This document shows, piece by piece, positions 11,501 through 23,339 of a stretch of 64,000 nt of DNA (positions within the stretch are counted from its first letter, which is position 1; every line of letters starts with the position of its first letter). The notes under the pieces are model-generated. The model had not been told where the DNA came from and did not search any database. It saw only the letters and a list, made by a program, of their open reading frames with translations. A program made the position numbers and the translations under genes. The DNA is from Phallusia mammillata. Taxonomy: Eukaryota; Chordata; Ascidiacea; Phlebobranchia; Ascidiidae. Where the stretch lies: positions 9,015 to 73,014 of the forward strand of contig QLIY01000375.1 of NCBI GenBank assembly GCA_003260075.1, read 5' to 3'.

Positions 11501-14500
11501 GGCGTCTTGTATGGGACGTCGAAACGTCGATTATTCAGAAAAAACCTTGTTATGTGAAAATGTCAATGCACGAGCATATTGAACTTTGGCATTTTTCCGG
11601 TCGTTCACGTGCACCAAAAGTTATGGTCTCTCTTTATGTCCGCTTCTTTGTCTCGCAATCCGATCCAATCCAAAAGTAGCATCCTGTGGCAGCAATGCAC
11701 GCACCACTTTCATATTTTTAGGCAAACAAAGGCTTTTCAAATGCATTTTCTTCTATTAGGTAAAAGTTCTAGCAACATAAATTATGTCCCGAAACTGTTT
11801 TGCGTTAATGAACATGGGTATCGTAAATGGCAAACTGCTGATCTATAAAAAAGACTTGTTTTATTAAAATCTAACAAGATAAAGCAGAAAATGCGCTACG
11901 TAAAATCAGCGCTTCATTAGAGCAGCCTGAATAATGTATGAAGTTTGCATGTTCTTCTTTCCACTTGCTCTGTGACTAGCTTAATTTATCTTGGGAGTTG
12001 CGGTAGATCCACGCAAGCCAATGGCAAAGTTTGTGTTGTGGTTGACGCCTCGGGGACTCGCTCTAACCCGCAGTTCTTGACCCAGTGGTTTCTGTTATTA
12101 CCTTGGGATGCCCAAATTGGACATTATATTTTGAAATAGGCATTTTGGTTTATAATATCAACTGCCTAAGCATTTTAGCTTTATTTGGAGAACTTGCTAA
12201 GCGTTTGAAATTTCATTGAACAATTTTTATAATACAGAATTAAACTTTCGATGAAAACAAAATCACTAAACCAGGGGTCGGAAATCTTTTTTTGCACTGC
12301 GGGCCGGTTTGAAATTGAAATTTTCATCACGGACCGGCTTTTAAAAACCACAAATGTTCAGCACTGAAAAACAATTACAGGTATCCCCCCCCCCCACAGA
12401 ATTAAACTTTCGATGAAAACAAAATCACTAAACCAGGGGTCGGCAACCTTTTTTGCACTGCGGGCCGGTTTGAAATTGAAATTTTTATCACGGACCGGCT
12501 TTTAAAAACCACAAATGTTCAGCACCGAAAAACAATTACAGGTATTACAACTTTGATTCAATGTGAACCTTGATCAAGTTTTATGCGGCCCGGTAACGAA
12601 CCCCCTTTACGGACCGGCACCGGTTCGCGGCCCGGTGGTTGCCGACCACTGACCTAAACAACCAGAAACATTTATTTAGATTATAGCGTGAATGGATTGA
12701 TATAGAACAGAATTTCCAAACTCTGTGCCGCGAAATACTTGTTGTCATTTTGCTTGATGACGTAAAACGATTGCGCAAGGCAACGCTGAAACAACATTTT
12801 TTGTTGTTACCAAAAGCATTTTCAACCATCACATAATTGCTTATCTTTTTTAAATACAGTTAAGTGTTTTTAGTCTGTAAAATGTGCCGCTAAAACAAAT
12901 AGCTTGATTTAAAACATTTGCTAACACTGCGAACATTATATCAATGTGGTTTAGAAAAAAAAACATTTTGTCCAATTCCGATTTACTTGCCTATTGATTT
13001 TGTCTTCTTAAAACACACTAAGTGATGTTTTCAAATAGCACTAATTGCCTTAAATCAATACTTGATAAAAACTATTGGAACTAGTTTAAAGTGATTACCC
13101 CGTTCCGCCAAGTTTTTGGTTTGTGTCGCAACGGATTATAAGCGTAGAAAAAACAGTTGTATTGAAAGCTTTACTACTTCGATAACATAAGTTTTGGTTG
13201 TGTTTTCGCAACTGGCCATGTCTATGCTTTTTGCTTCGGTTTGTTGGTTTTTTCTTGGGCTGTGGTTCTTAACCGGTGGGAAATTTGCCACCAGTGGAAG
13301 TTTATGCCCATGCAAAGGGAATTCGATAAGTCAATCCTATCCAAATTGTTGTTGAATGTTTTATTTGAATATCTAAGGTCATGAATCTGATTTTCATTCG
13401 AGTGAGGTATGCACAACCTTTTTGCTAGGCGGCCGCATCGCAAATCCTTTTCTCCCCAACGGCCGACATTTGCCAGCTTGTTATTGTTTCACAATTACTG
13501 ACGCCAGAAAATAGGTACTGACGAAGAAATAAGTCGATCTGATATATATATGTATATATATACCATCTTGTGGCGCTTGAAAAGTCCAGAATAATTCTAA
13601 CTTGGTGCACAGATCGAGCTGAACAGGCCATCAGTATTAACTGTTTATGACGTTGTCATATATATTGTGACACTTGTGGTGCCTGTTTTTTCGCATTGTT
13701 TGCACACAATGAACGAACCAAAAGTCTTACGCATATGGCTAATAGCGCGATTGCCATCGACAAGGACCCCAAAATAAGAACAATCGAAAAATTGAATTCT
13801 CGTTCTAAAAGAAACAAACGTTTTTACAAATGTTTGCATTTATAGTAGCCATAACATGTCAAATGCCATATTTTTAGCCAGATAAAATCTGTTCCAGTAA
13901 CTTCTTGTTCATAGAAAATACTTTGCGTAACTCGCGACAGTTTAGGTCGTGGTTTACTTTCATTTGTAGCAGGGAGTGGACTTGTATTTGTTGAAAATAA
14001 AACGAAATACTCAATTCAAAAACAAGGACATTTCTTAGAAATAAGGAGGGCATGGCAACCCTGGCTATTGGGCTAATAATACTCTATCCAGTCCCACAAA
14101 TCTGAGCAGCTTTGAAAATTTTGTTAGTTTTATTTACGACACGGCCAGTACATATATTTTAATATACATGTTCACGGGCGCATAAATTTGTCTCTGCGGT
14201 CGCATGGCCACGGGTTGTGCACCCTTGTTCTAGGCCTAGGGGATGTTTGTTACCACATCCATATGTATTGAGAAACTTTCTAGAAAATAGGTCTAGGCTA
14301 GGGTCTAGTTTAGGCCGTTTGTCTCGACTATTATAGAAACATTAAAAATGCCGACTGTATAAGATTGCCGGAAATTGTTTCAAATGTTTATTAAAATATT
14401 TGAGTGCCTGGATTATGCATACGTTAATGTAGCCGATTGTCCTACAAGCAACCTAGTGAGCGCACTCTCTAAATTTTACCACTAAACATATATTAATTTT

Positions 14501-17500
14501 TTATGAATTTTTAAAGTACGCGGTAAACCAGATGTGTTAAAAGCAAAACAAACGCCCTAAAATAACAAAACCTTTTGAAGGTAAATTGAAACCATTTCGA
14601 TCAAATTCCGTGCTAAATGCGATGTGTAAAATTCAAGGTTACCATAACGGTAAAAATCATTTAGACCAGAGTTTGGCAATTTTTCCCAAGCCTCAAGCCA
14701 AACCAAGGTCTCAGAAGGCCGTACTTTTTTCCTTTTCTGTTTTGCCGTTATAATTTTGTGAAAAACTTGCGATATCAATGTGTTTTAATCAGATTTAATT
14801 GATCCTTAGTCACAGAATATTCTTAACAAATTATAGAAAAAGTTTACAACAAAAACATTTTTTTTGGAAATCACACGCAATAATGCAGGGGTGGCCAACC
14901 CGCGGCTCGCGAGCCGCATGCGGCTCTTTGCCTGGTTTCATGCGGCTCTTAGGTTGTTGTCGAAGTTTGGGGCCACTGCGGATATCTTGGTTAGTTTGAG
15001 GCGATCTGGTACGGAAATCGTTAAATTTGAAGTAAAGCTATGACAATTTTGCTTGCCTTGAAACTGCAACCTTATGTGGCAAATGGCTTGATTATGATGA
15101 CAAATATTCAATTGTTGAACAATGAATGATTGCTCATTGTTGCGTACAATGCGAATGAGACACAAAGCAACAGCAATATTGTAACGTGTTCCAAAATAAA
15201 TAACAATCCATTGTTTTTCGGGTTATGGTGAACTTACAAGTCACTATTATGTTGGTGTGCGTTTTAGAATAAATCTAGCTAAGCACAGGTCTCTGTGTGT
15301 AAGGAAATGAACATGTGTGCCCATGTGTATAATGCGGCTCTTTGTGGTAACACAGTAAAAAATTTGGCTCTTACGCTTTGACCGGTTGGCCACCCCTGCA
15401 ATAATGTTTCATTGTGTTTGAAGTACAAATTCTCGTATTATCAGGTCCGATTGAATTTGCTACTTTAAGACCAATAGATTTAATTCCCATTTTTTTTTCG
15501 GGGCTACTATGACTTCTTTTATGAAAATCATTGCCGAAATTTAAACGTCGGTGACATAAATCAAATGATCAAAAACCAAGTGTTATTAAATTTTGCGTAA
15601 AAAAAGTATATTCATATCCATAGGAATTTGATTTTGCTTGATTGATTGAAAACACCACGTCCAAAAAAATGAAATATTTTAGTAACTGTTTCCCAAATCA
15701 TTAAAATTGATTTTTATGTCATATGATACATTAGCTAGATTGAAACAAGGATAGGCAGGACAAACGCTTATTAATTTACGCGTCATTTTGTGTTATTTGC
15801 CATGCTATCAGCACATCCGAAATGTCAAAATTTTCATCTGATTGTGGATATCAGTGAAGTTTAAAATCACGGTAAAATATTGATAACAAAATTTTAGGAC
15901 ATTCGTATCATTTCAATTAAATCAACGAATTTCACTCTTTCTTACTCGTGTGTCAAAACTATTTTTACAATATTATTATGTCTATATTGAAATTCGTAAC
16001 GGGAATTTCATTTTAACAAAACTAGAAATATTGATATTGCTTTTAGTACTGTCCTAAAGTCCATCATAAAATGATAGAGATTTTTTCAACTGAAAACATT
16101 TGTAACAAAAAAACATTTTTAGTGACAAAGAAGAACCAACGCTCGCATATTTTTAACAAAGACGGTAGAATTTGTCAAGAGCTTCCATGCAGTCTAATGA
16201 TAAAGGCACACTGACACACCAAATAAGATGAATGGAAATTTTAATAGACTGGCTCGGTTTACAGTCAAATATGTTTACATTTTTCTTCAAAACGAAATTA
16301 ATTCCCAATCTTCTACACATGACAAAATTAACTTAAACATTTCTATTGTATTTTCAGATGGATTTTCGGTACATTTGGATGCAAGTTTTTGAGCTTTCTC
16401 TCTCTCATCAACCTCTACGGCAGCGTATTCTTTCTGGTTGCCATGGGAATAGATCGCTACCTAGCAGTGGTTTTTGCTGTCAGGGTGCGAAACTACCGGA
16501 CTCCACAAAATGCAATCCGAGTGTGCATTGGAATTTGGCTTTTCGCTAGCCTCATAGCATCACAGGCACTGGCCTTCCGCAAGGTATAACTAACAGTAAA
16601 AATTAAAATCAAAAGCTGAAACTGTACGACTCATACACTGTATACATATACAGGATCTACATATTCTCGCTAATGATGACTGTGACCACATAAACGTAAC
16701 GTAAAAAGCGGCAATTTTAACACAAGAACTCCAAAATGGGAAACCAACCACACAAATCATAATCTTATTAGTTTTCAACGCATCTTTGTCTATCCTTAAT
16801 CTCATCGGGGCGGCTTGCTTGTATATGGTGACTATTCTGACGGGCAGGTTGCTGAAGGCATAGCGGATTGTAAAGATAAAATATGGACAAAGTTTGGGTT
16901 GGGGTAAAACAAGGGCTGGAAGCGGGCCCGAGATATACGACCAAAAAAAATGAAATCACGATGCTAATGTAACAGAGTTGGAATGTAGATCCGGTTCTGG
17001 CCCATTTTTTATGTTCCCAAACTTGGCCGGAGAAATTAGGCTTCAGATATAAACGCCTATCGTGCTGTCATACAAAAAGCTATGGGAAGGGAAAAACAAT
17101 TAAGTAATCCGAAATCACCAATTCTTAGTAAGTATTCCACTTTAATATTCAGGGGGAAAATCGTACAAAAACAAAGTTAGGCTTCTTAATTTAATTTGAA
17201 GACTGGGAATGGTACCCGGAATTTGACTTACACTGCAGCCTCCTCAACACACGAAAACCCGCAAACGCAATCAGGTTCAATTTACGCCAGTTACGGAACT
17301 TTTGCCGTAACTAATTTTGCAATTTGTGGTCAATTTAATTCGTCTAGATCTGTTAAGCTGTGTGCAGGAGTTCCCCTTTCGAGTACCAAGAACAAAGTGA
17401 AGTAGATTCAAAAATATTTTTTAAAACCTGTCGTTACTCTCAACAATCTCTGCATTCAAACCATCTAGTAACATCTTCCAACGATGACTTTAATATATGT

Positions 17501-20500
17501 GGTGTGTATACTTGAAGTAAGCCCTAAGGCTATTATTGTTTTCCATAGTTTGGAAGCAATATTAGCTGCAACTGCATGCTGTGTTATGAAACTGTTTTTT
17601 GCTAAAATAATGTCATAAGTTCTGTATAAAAGGTTACAAAACTTCTATGTAGCGGGTGCTAGAATAATATACATTTTAAATAAGTTGAATAAGATGCAAA
17701 TGTTTCTATAAAGCTTTTTGTACTGTTCGTTATAAAGGTCACAAATTATCCCCCCCCCCCTGTATTCTATATACACCACTACCTTGGCAGTAATGTTTAT
17801 GATTAAATGTCATAAGTTCTGTATAAAAGGTCACAAAACTTCTATGTAGCGGATGCTGGAATAATATACATTTTAAATAAGTTGAATAAGATGCAAATGT
17901 TTCTGTAAAGCTTTTTGTACTGTTCGTTATAAAGGTCACCAATTATTTTTACTTGTGATCAATTAGCTACGCTATGTTTAAAAATGTCCTTAATTGCATT
18001 TCTTGGGATATATTTGTTTTAGCTGCTTTATAATTATTTAAAAAAATACGTTTATTGATCCAAGCCAAACTGTTGGCAGTCCATCAAATAATTTTCAATT
18101 CAAAATCTATATTTATTTTCTTTCAGCTGGATTTGAAATCACAATTGATTTTTAAGGTTACAAGTTAATGTTATTCTCCTATTTTTATTGTGTATGTGTT
18201 TTTTAAAGACACAAAAAGAGGAGAACGTCATTTTGCGCATTGTTGTACTATCAAGTCTGTATTTACCCGTGCTTCCAACTTAAAACGTACTTGTGTTACC
18301 TGTAAAACCTTTCTTTTATCTCGTATAAAATAGTATTGGTTAACAAGTATTTTTGGTAGGTAACGAGTTTCTAAAATTCTATTTTTTTTCCAGATATTAA
18401 TACGTTATGAAAATTTAATGTGAATCATTCTGCAATAGTTTGTTCTTTTTTACACACCGGCTTCTTTCTGCCGGCTTACATATGTTTCTACTGCAAAGGT
18501 TTTGAGTTGTTGCTTTTGGTTATCCCTTAAACAAAAAAAAGACAAAATCTATTTCAAATTCAACATCATTTCCATACATTTTTGCCTACTAATGTTCAAA
18601 GCTTGCTAAATTTACCAAGTTTTTGACAAATTACTTGTTGGGTGAAAAAGATTACTTGGCGTTTCAACATTATTTTGTAATTATAGTTTGTGCCAGTTGA
18701 TTTAAATATCAGTCAGAAATTTAACAAAAGCGAGCATAAAAAAGCGAGTAAACTGGTTTTTAATGCAATTTAATAATGACGAACCTAAATGTATGTTTAA
18801 TGATGAAAGTAACGGCCAAAATAGACGTAAAAAAGACATGCTTTTTTGTTCAAACGTTTTGCCAAATGCTCATGCCATCATCAGTGATTGAGGCATGTCG
18901 CTTTTTATATTTATTTGGGCCGTTATTTTTATTATTAAACTTATGAATAGATACGTATATAGTGTTCCAAAGTAGGCAACTTGAACTCACATATCGTTTG
19001 ACGTGTCATGAAAAATCACCTCGCGTGCCAATGTTAGGGTTGCCGACCCCTTCTTAACTTCATATGTTTTCTAGGCTATTTTTGACTGTTTTAGGGGTCG
19101 GGTATACGTTGGGCTAATCGACCCAATGGTTTGGTGCTTGTCGGCGGTAATCGCATTTGACCGTGCGCCATCCAGATCGACCGTGGCTGTGACACACTGT
19201 GTGTATACAGTAAATAATTAATGCTAATTCCATTGATTCGAAATCGATGAAACGATAAGCAAAGGAAATTGCAGCAAGTGAAACGGTTTGGGCTAAATTT
19301 TAACTACGAAAATCTCGGTAAATAATTGATGGCAACTAATAGAGTCTGATAAGGGTTTACTGACGCCGATTGATATTTGAGACCTTTATAATTAACTTGT
19401 TGACCCAACATGTTAATCAATATCAATCGTTGACGCAATTTTAAATATGACGTCGTGTCTAAGACTATATATTGACGTGGAACAAAGGGTGTTTCTAGAG
19501 GACAGGACATGCGTTTTTGGCATGTTCTACGTCAGGGGGTGTGCAACATTTTTCGTCGGTGGGCCAGATGATCAATTTCGGACACCAAGCGAGGGCCATA
19601 TACAGTTTTTTTCATTTACACAATAAATTCTTTCAAAGCATCAATACATTTTTTTTTCAAAACATCCAGAGTTTTGCCGCAGCTTTAGCTTTCACAAGAA
19701 AAAAATTGTTTACTAGACAAAGGGAATTATTACGTCACATTCGGAATTACTTGCAAACTACTGTATGGTCCACTGGTTAGAAAACGCTGGTTTAGATTGT
19801 TTGTCACCTGTTGCATTAATCCTAAATATCTATTATGACGTCACAGAAACGCCTTGCTGTCGTCAGTGTCTTGTTAGTATGCATGACAGGATCTAAAAGA
19901 TCAGTGATTTTTAACCGGTGTTGCGCGAAACACTAGTGTGCAACAATTTTATGGTGTTCGGCAAGGATTTTATTTGTTTAAATATATTGTTTTATGGAAC
20001 ACCTGTCGAAAATTATTGGCTTAACAGAATGAGCTCTTTTTATGAAAGTAATTGTCCACAAAGCACCAATTTAAATGTTCCATCGCGATGTATAATGACT
20101 GTAATCGCCTGTGTCTGTTGCTTGTTTAGTGCAATGCAGTAGTTGAGTGTGAGCTTGTTTATTTTATTGCAACATTATAAAATTTCGTTCGGCGTTCCGC
20201 ACGATTATTTTAATGCATCAAGTGCCCTGTGGCTCAAAAAAGGTTAAAGGACACTGCTTTAGATAAAAATCGAAAGGTTTAATATATGCCTACTTTTTTA
20301 CATTGCAGGTGAAACCAGTCAACAACATGACAAGATGTAGTTGGTACCTCCCGCCAGGAAAAGCCTACTTGGACGCATATTTTGTAATTCGGACTGCTCT
20401 GGGTTTCTTTCTACCGTTTCTTGTCATCGTGTATTGTTACATCTTCATAATACTCAGTCTCAGAAAACGATCAAAGAAGTTAATGACTTCAGCGTCACAC

Positions 20501-22486
20501 ATAACCAACAAACAGCACAAGGTGATCTTTCTGAGCACATTGACAAACTGTATTTTTATTAAGCCACACTTTTTAGACCAGTGGTTCTTAAACTTTTGGC
20601 GTGGTTCCCCTTTATAGTCAATCTACAAGTTCGAATTTTCTCTTCTAGTTTAATGGTCTTTTTATTTGATTGAGAATACTTTGTAACAAAACAATCAGAT
20701 TTGTGACATAAGAATTTAGATATTCATGTAACGCTTACAACAACAATTTAGGTGGCATTGACTCTACAATTGCCATCTACATGTAGACTACGTGATTTTT
20801 TACCGGGTAAAGAAAAGTTGTTCGAAAACATAACAGTGTTTGTTTGATGTGATGGCAGATACTGCCTTAGGTAACGAAAAAGTTTAAACTGAGGTTCGTC
20901 ATACAAATCCTTATCTCACTGGAATTTCTAATAATTTAAAACCTTGGTTTTGTTTTTAAAAGATGCTTAATGTAAAAAAATATTTTCTTATTTGTGATTC
21001 AGGTGACACGTCTCATTCTTTGCGTGATCAGTTTATTCGTCATTTGCTGGCTTCCAAATCACATCGTGACTCTCATGCTTGCGTTCAACCTAAATGATGA
21101 AGAAGAAAGAAAACGTCTCCACATTGATGTAGGTGTATACACATAGGCATTCCGAAAAATAATCGGTCCAATTTTGTAAACCTGAATTGAGATTTTGTTT
21201 TACAGACGGCAAACTTGATTTCAACGTGCTTGGCTTATACAAATTCCAGCATTAACCCAATTGTGTATGCCTTCATGAAAGAAGATGTAAGATTGCAAGG
21301 AATTGCACTGGTAAGTTAAAATCTTTCCAAGCTACGGAATTAGACTCATCAGATCAGTTATAGATGCCATCAAAACATTTTTTAATTGAAAGAGGAATTT
21401 GCAACAAGCAATTACTTAAGGATTGCCACTTAGCCTACATATTATATATATCATGGTCGCTGAAAAACTCGAGTTAACAATCGATCTGTTGACGACCGAA
21501 ACAAACGTTAATTTTATGACTTAAATTGGTTGTTCACATTACAAAAGTTATTGTTTTGCATTTGTGCATCAGAAAAAGGAGATTAAAGTTTTTTTTTCTT
21601 AAATAAAAGATTTTGCTCTATTTGGGTCAAATTAACGAACTGTTTTATTATTGTTATTCAATACAGGTGGATTAATAAAACTTAAATTATGCCTTGGGCA
21701 AAAGCATTCCCAGCTAATATTTCGTTTTTAGATCAGAAAGTGTTGTGGGCTTCCCGATCCTGATGATCACGTGCCACTAGCGGCTCGTGGACAACCTGAA
21801 CCAAGTGTTCCCAGAACCAACCGGTGGGTTATTCTTTAAAATCTTTGAACCGACGTTCTGATAAGTTAAGTAACATAATCTCGTATAATTGAACTTTGTC
21901 AGTTTCACCTAACCGACGACGTTTTTTGAGTTGATTTCACTTAACCGACATTTTCACGACCGTCATAACAGTTGTAATTTTAGCAAATCGTAAGCCTGTA
22001 GTTCTAAATTACAGCCCTTATAAATACTTTTGTGACCTCTAGCGGCAGTTTATAGTTTATTTTGCATGTATTGTAAACCGAAGTTTTGCAGGATGTTGAC
22101 GCTTTGAAGGAAATTTATCACGAAAGACCAAAATTTGGGCAAAACTTTTAACTTAGATGGTTGAGTTGGGCGATGTCTTTAGTTATAGGCCTATAGGCTA
22201 CCAATACCTAGAAAACAAACAACACAATCAAACTTGTTGCAGAAACAATACGAAGTTCTTAAAGGGACGCAGCCAATCAGGAGTTGAGGAGCTGAAGTTG
22301 CCACATTCGTCCCCAATGACAAATGCTACAAGCGCAACATGCCTGGCAAGCAACAGCCCTGTCAACTCTTCCAAATCGACCGGCCACAGCAGCAACAACT
22401 CGCAGGACGAATTTGCAGAACATGAAAAGACCTTGGTCGATACGGTGGTGGTATCAGGAGTGATGCAAGGAGAAACGTTACTTTGA
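8280..22486 (+). CDS. Rhodopsin-class (class A) peptide-type G-protein-coupled receptor, seven coding exons
   Basis: Plasma-membrane receptor of 440 residues. Coding exons: 8280-8596, 16358-16583, 20309-20521, 21003-21128, 21206-21310, 21732-21823 and 22243-22486. All have GT-AG borders and the total is 1323 nt in one frame. Visible landmarks are N-terminal glycosylation sequons at N2 and N17; GN at 52-53 in TM1; LAIAD (83-87) in TM2; C114 and C191 for the extracellular disulphide; DRY (138-140); W166 in TM4; P217 in TM5; CWLP (267-270) in TM6; NPIVY (311-315) in TM7; and CC (333-334) as a likely palmitoylation site. A Ser/Asn-rich tail of about 100 residues follows. The KVTR...FVICWLP and CLAYTNSSINPIVYAF stretches resemble somatostatin, galanin and opioid receptors, while the TM2-TM3 part also recalls angiotensin, apelin and bradykinin receptors. 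The ligand cannot be assigned. Introns carry many repeats but the coding exons are clean. Confidence 0.9.
9786..10457. repeat. Two successive C-run duplications
   Basis: 9786-9907 recurs at 9919-10038 across eleven C (9908-9918). Sequence from about 10030-10245 recurs at 10259-10457 across thirteen C (10246-10258). Copies differ by scattered substitutions and small indels. As elsewhere, the homopolymer lies exactly at the copy junction, which suggests unmerged alleles. Confidence 0.75.
10558..11019. mobile_element. Degenerate hAT-like non-autonomous element
   Basis: The 5' end CAGTTTGTGCACAACC faces GGTTGTGCACCCCTAG at the 3' end. No clear target duplication remains. Its interior (a TGACGTCA-like stretch near 10785 and a GCCAGTGCATATACTTTAAT stretch near 10965) is shared with the element at 13406-14228, so the two are copies of one family. 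Old and non-coding. Confidence 0.55.
11401..11535. mobile_element. Hairpin MITE or foldback, arms of about 57 bp
   Basis: 11401-11459 and 11481-11535 are inverse copies at about 85-90% identity around a loop of about 21 bases. Shared words include GTCCCATACAAG and CCTTCAT.AGGATAAT. The sequence could form one long hairpin. The family is not recognised; the motif around CTTCATCAGGATAAT recalls termini common in short interspersed repeats. Confidence 0.7.
12275..12651. mobile_element. hAT-type element (12434-12651) plus a partial second copy across a C run
   Basis: The complete element starts CAGGGGTCGGCAACC at 12434 and ends GGTTGCCGACCACTG at 12651. Its flanks are CACTAAAC and ACCTAAAC (6 of 8 identical). 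A partial copy of its 5' end with the same upstream flank lies at 12275-12384, separated by eleven C (12385-12395). This is again the haplotype-join pattern. Subterminal GGACCGGC and CGGCCCGG words are symmetrical. Confidence 0.82.
13406..14228. mobile_element. Degenerate hAT-like element, second copy of the GCACAACC family
   Basis: It begins near ATGCACAACCTTTTTGC and ends near CGGGTTGTGCACCCTTG. It shares several internal blocks with 10558-11019, including the CTTGTGGTGCCTGTTTTTT region. A fragment of the same family lies at 27130-27205. Boundaries are approximate. Confidence 0.5.
14886..15398. mobile_element. Non-autonomous hAT-type element, 513 bp
   Basis: Termini CAGGGGTGGCCAACC and GGTTGGCCACCCCTG are a perfect inverse, flanked by an exact CAATAATG duplication (14878-14885, 15399-15406). 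GCGGCTCTT words are repeated just inside both ends. Only short frames occur inside. Confidence 0.93.
15407..16350. other. Intronic DNA, nothing recognised
   Basis: AT-rich 3' part of GPCR intron 1 between the hAT element and the TM3 exon. No repeat boundary or coding signal seen. Confidence 0.5.
16358..16583 (+). CDS. GPCR coding exon 2: TM3, second intracellular loop, TM4
   Basis: Completes Arg106 and encodes residues 107-181. It contains the WIFGTFGC segment with the conserved TM3 cysteine C114, NLYGSVFF in TM3, the G-protein-coupling DRY at 138-140, and W166 in TM4. Acceptor TATTTTCAG|A, donor AAG|GTATAA, ending in phase 0. Confidence 0.92.
17612..17946. repeat. C-run duplication in GPCR intron 2
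   Basis: About 138 bases ending at 17749 recur at about 17808-17946, with eleven C at 17750-17760 between them. The short stretch 17761-17807 is present only once. The copies differ at a handful of positions, allele-like. Confidence 0.75.
18810..18925. mobile_element. Small MITE with long terminal inverted repeats
   Basis: Starts TAACGGCC and ends GGGCCGTTA. The terminal 33 bases are inverse at about 75-80% identity (CAAATA and AAAAAG.GACATGC words). The middle contains a GCTCATGCCATCATCAGTGA stretch. A partial copy in the other arrangement lies at 59253-59337, and a third fragment at about 8868-8905, so this is a dispersed family. Non-coding. Confidence 0.65.
19902..20256. mobile_element. 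Diverged hAT-type element
   Basis: CAGTGATTTTTAACC at the left pairs with GGTTAAAGGACACTG at the right (12 of 15 positions). Flanks TAAAAGAT and CTTTAGAT agree only partly. A further probable 5' terminus without a visible partner, CAGGGGGTGTGCAACA, lies at about 19534. Old insertion in intron 2, ending about 50 bases before the exon-3 acceptor. Confidence 0.55.
20309..20521 (+). CDS. GPCR coding exon 3: second extracellular loop, TM5, third intracellular loop
   Basis: Residues 182-252. N187-M-T is an extracellular sequon and C191 is the disulphide partner of C114. FFLPFLVIVYCY carries P217 and Y225 of TM5. A basic loop (LRKRSKK) follows. Both borders are phase 0 (CATTGCAG|GTG, AAG|GTGATC). 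A lone hAT-like terminus, CAGTGGTTCTTAAAC, lies just downstream at 20579. Confidence 0.92.
21003..21128 (+). CDS. GPCR coding exon 4: TM6
   Basis: Residues 253-294. VTRLILCVISLFVICWLPNH is the TM6 signature with CWLP at 267-270, followed by an acidic and basic third extracellular loop (NDEEERKR). Phase 0 at both ends. Confidence 0.92.
21206..21310 (+). CDS. GPCR coding exon 5: TM7
   Basis: Residues 295-329. CLAYTNSSINPIVYAF contains the NPxxY motif (311-315). The intron before it is only 77 bases, the shortest in the gene. The KEDVRLQG segment begins helix 8. Phase 0 at both ends. Confidence 0.93.
21732..21823 (+). CDS. GPCR coding exon 6: proximal cytoplasmic tail
   Basis: Residues 330-359 and two bases of codon 360. 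It opens IRKCCGLP, with two adjacent cysteines in the usual palmitoylation position after helix 8. The exon joins in phase to both neighbours. Assignment of this tail exon is by splice sites and frame, not by homology. Confidence 0.75.
22243..22486 (+). CDS. GPCR coding exon 7: distal tail and stop
   Basis: Residues 360-440, rich in Ser, Thr and Asn (SNSPVNSSKSTGHSSNNSQ), consistent with kinase and arrestin sites, ending GETLL. The acceptor is TTGTTGCAG|A. The TGA is at 22484-22486 and an ATTAAA about 70 bases further (near 22554) is a possible polyadenylation signal. Confidence 0.75.
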
Positions 22487-23124
22487 ACACTTGAACTGCA
22501 AGTTTCGACTTAAAAACAGAATGTTCTAATTCGAACTGTGTTGTATTGTAATGATTAAAAAGTGTTGAAAGATTGGAAAATCGCATAACATGTTATGTAT
22601 TTTATTCTCTGGTTTGTTTTGTGCGGGCACTTGTTCATTTACCCTATGGATCATTACAGAAGCTTATGTGGAGCGCTTTATGATGTTACATATACATGTG
22701 TACTAAACTAATGAAAGAGTCGACCTATCCTGCAGTTTTTTTGGCAAAAAGTAAATTTGATCAAAAAACGTTTGGTTCTAAAAAAAGCGTTTCTGCAAAA
22801 ATCTGATCTGAAAAGCGTTTCTGTGCATTTTAATATTTTTTAAGGGTGTTTACATATTTGGTGAATTTAACTAAGCTGTATGCTTTGTTTCCAAGAGATG
22901 CAAAGCGTTTAGCTCGCATATACTTTGCCCCTAAGCATGACATAGATCAACATTCTGATTACGCTACTAGAAAAATACATTAACATGGACCAACTACTCA
23001 GTTTTACTACAAGTTTCTCAAATGGTTTAGGTTTTACTTAAAATTTCAGCAATATGTTAACTTAAAAGACTTGAAAGGTTGAGAACCACTGGCCTACAAT
23101 GACGCAACAATCACAATTGCTGAT

Positions 23125-23125
<1 letters not shown>
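22487..23125. other. 3' flank of the GPCR gene
   Basis: No gene seen. A lone hAT-like 3' terminus (GGTTGAGAACCACTGG, about 23077-23091) has no partner that I can place. The stretch ends in the first very long C run. Confidence 0.5.

Positions 23126-23339
<214 letters not shown>

Larger units (their letters stand above)
8597..16357 (+). other. GPCR intron 1 (7.8 kb), rich in repeats
   Basis: The intron separates TM2 from TM3 inside the Arg106 codon (phase 2). It contains two C-run duplications, a degenerate pair of hAT-like elements of one family, a long hairpin, and two well-bounded hAT elements, listed separately. Between them the DNA is AT-rich and I see no exon with coding character. Confidence 0.75.
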
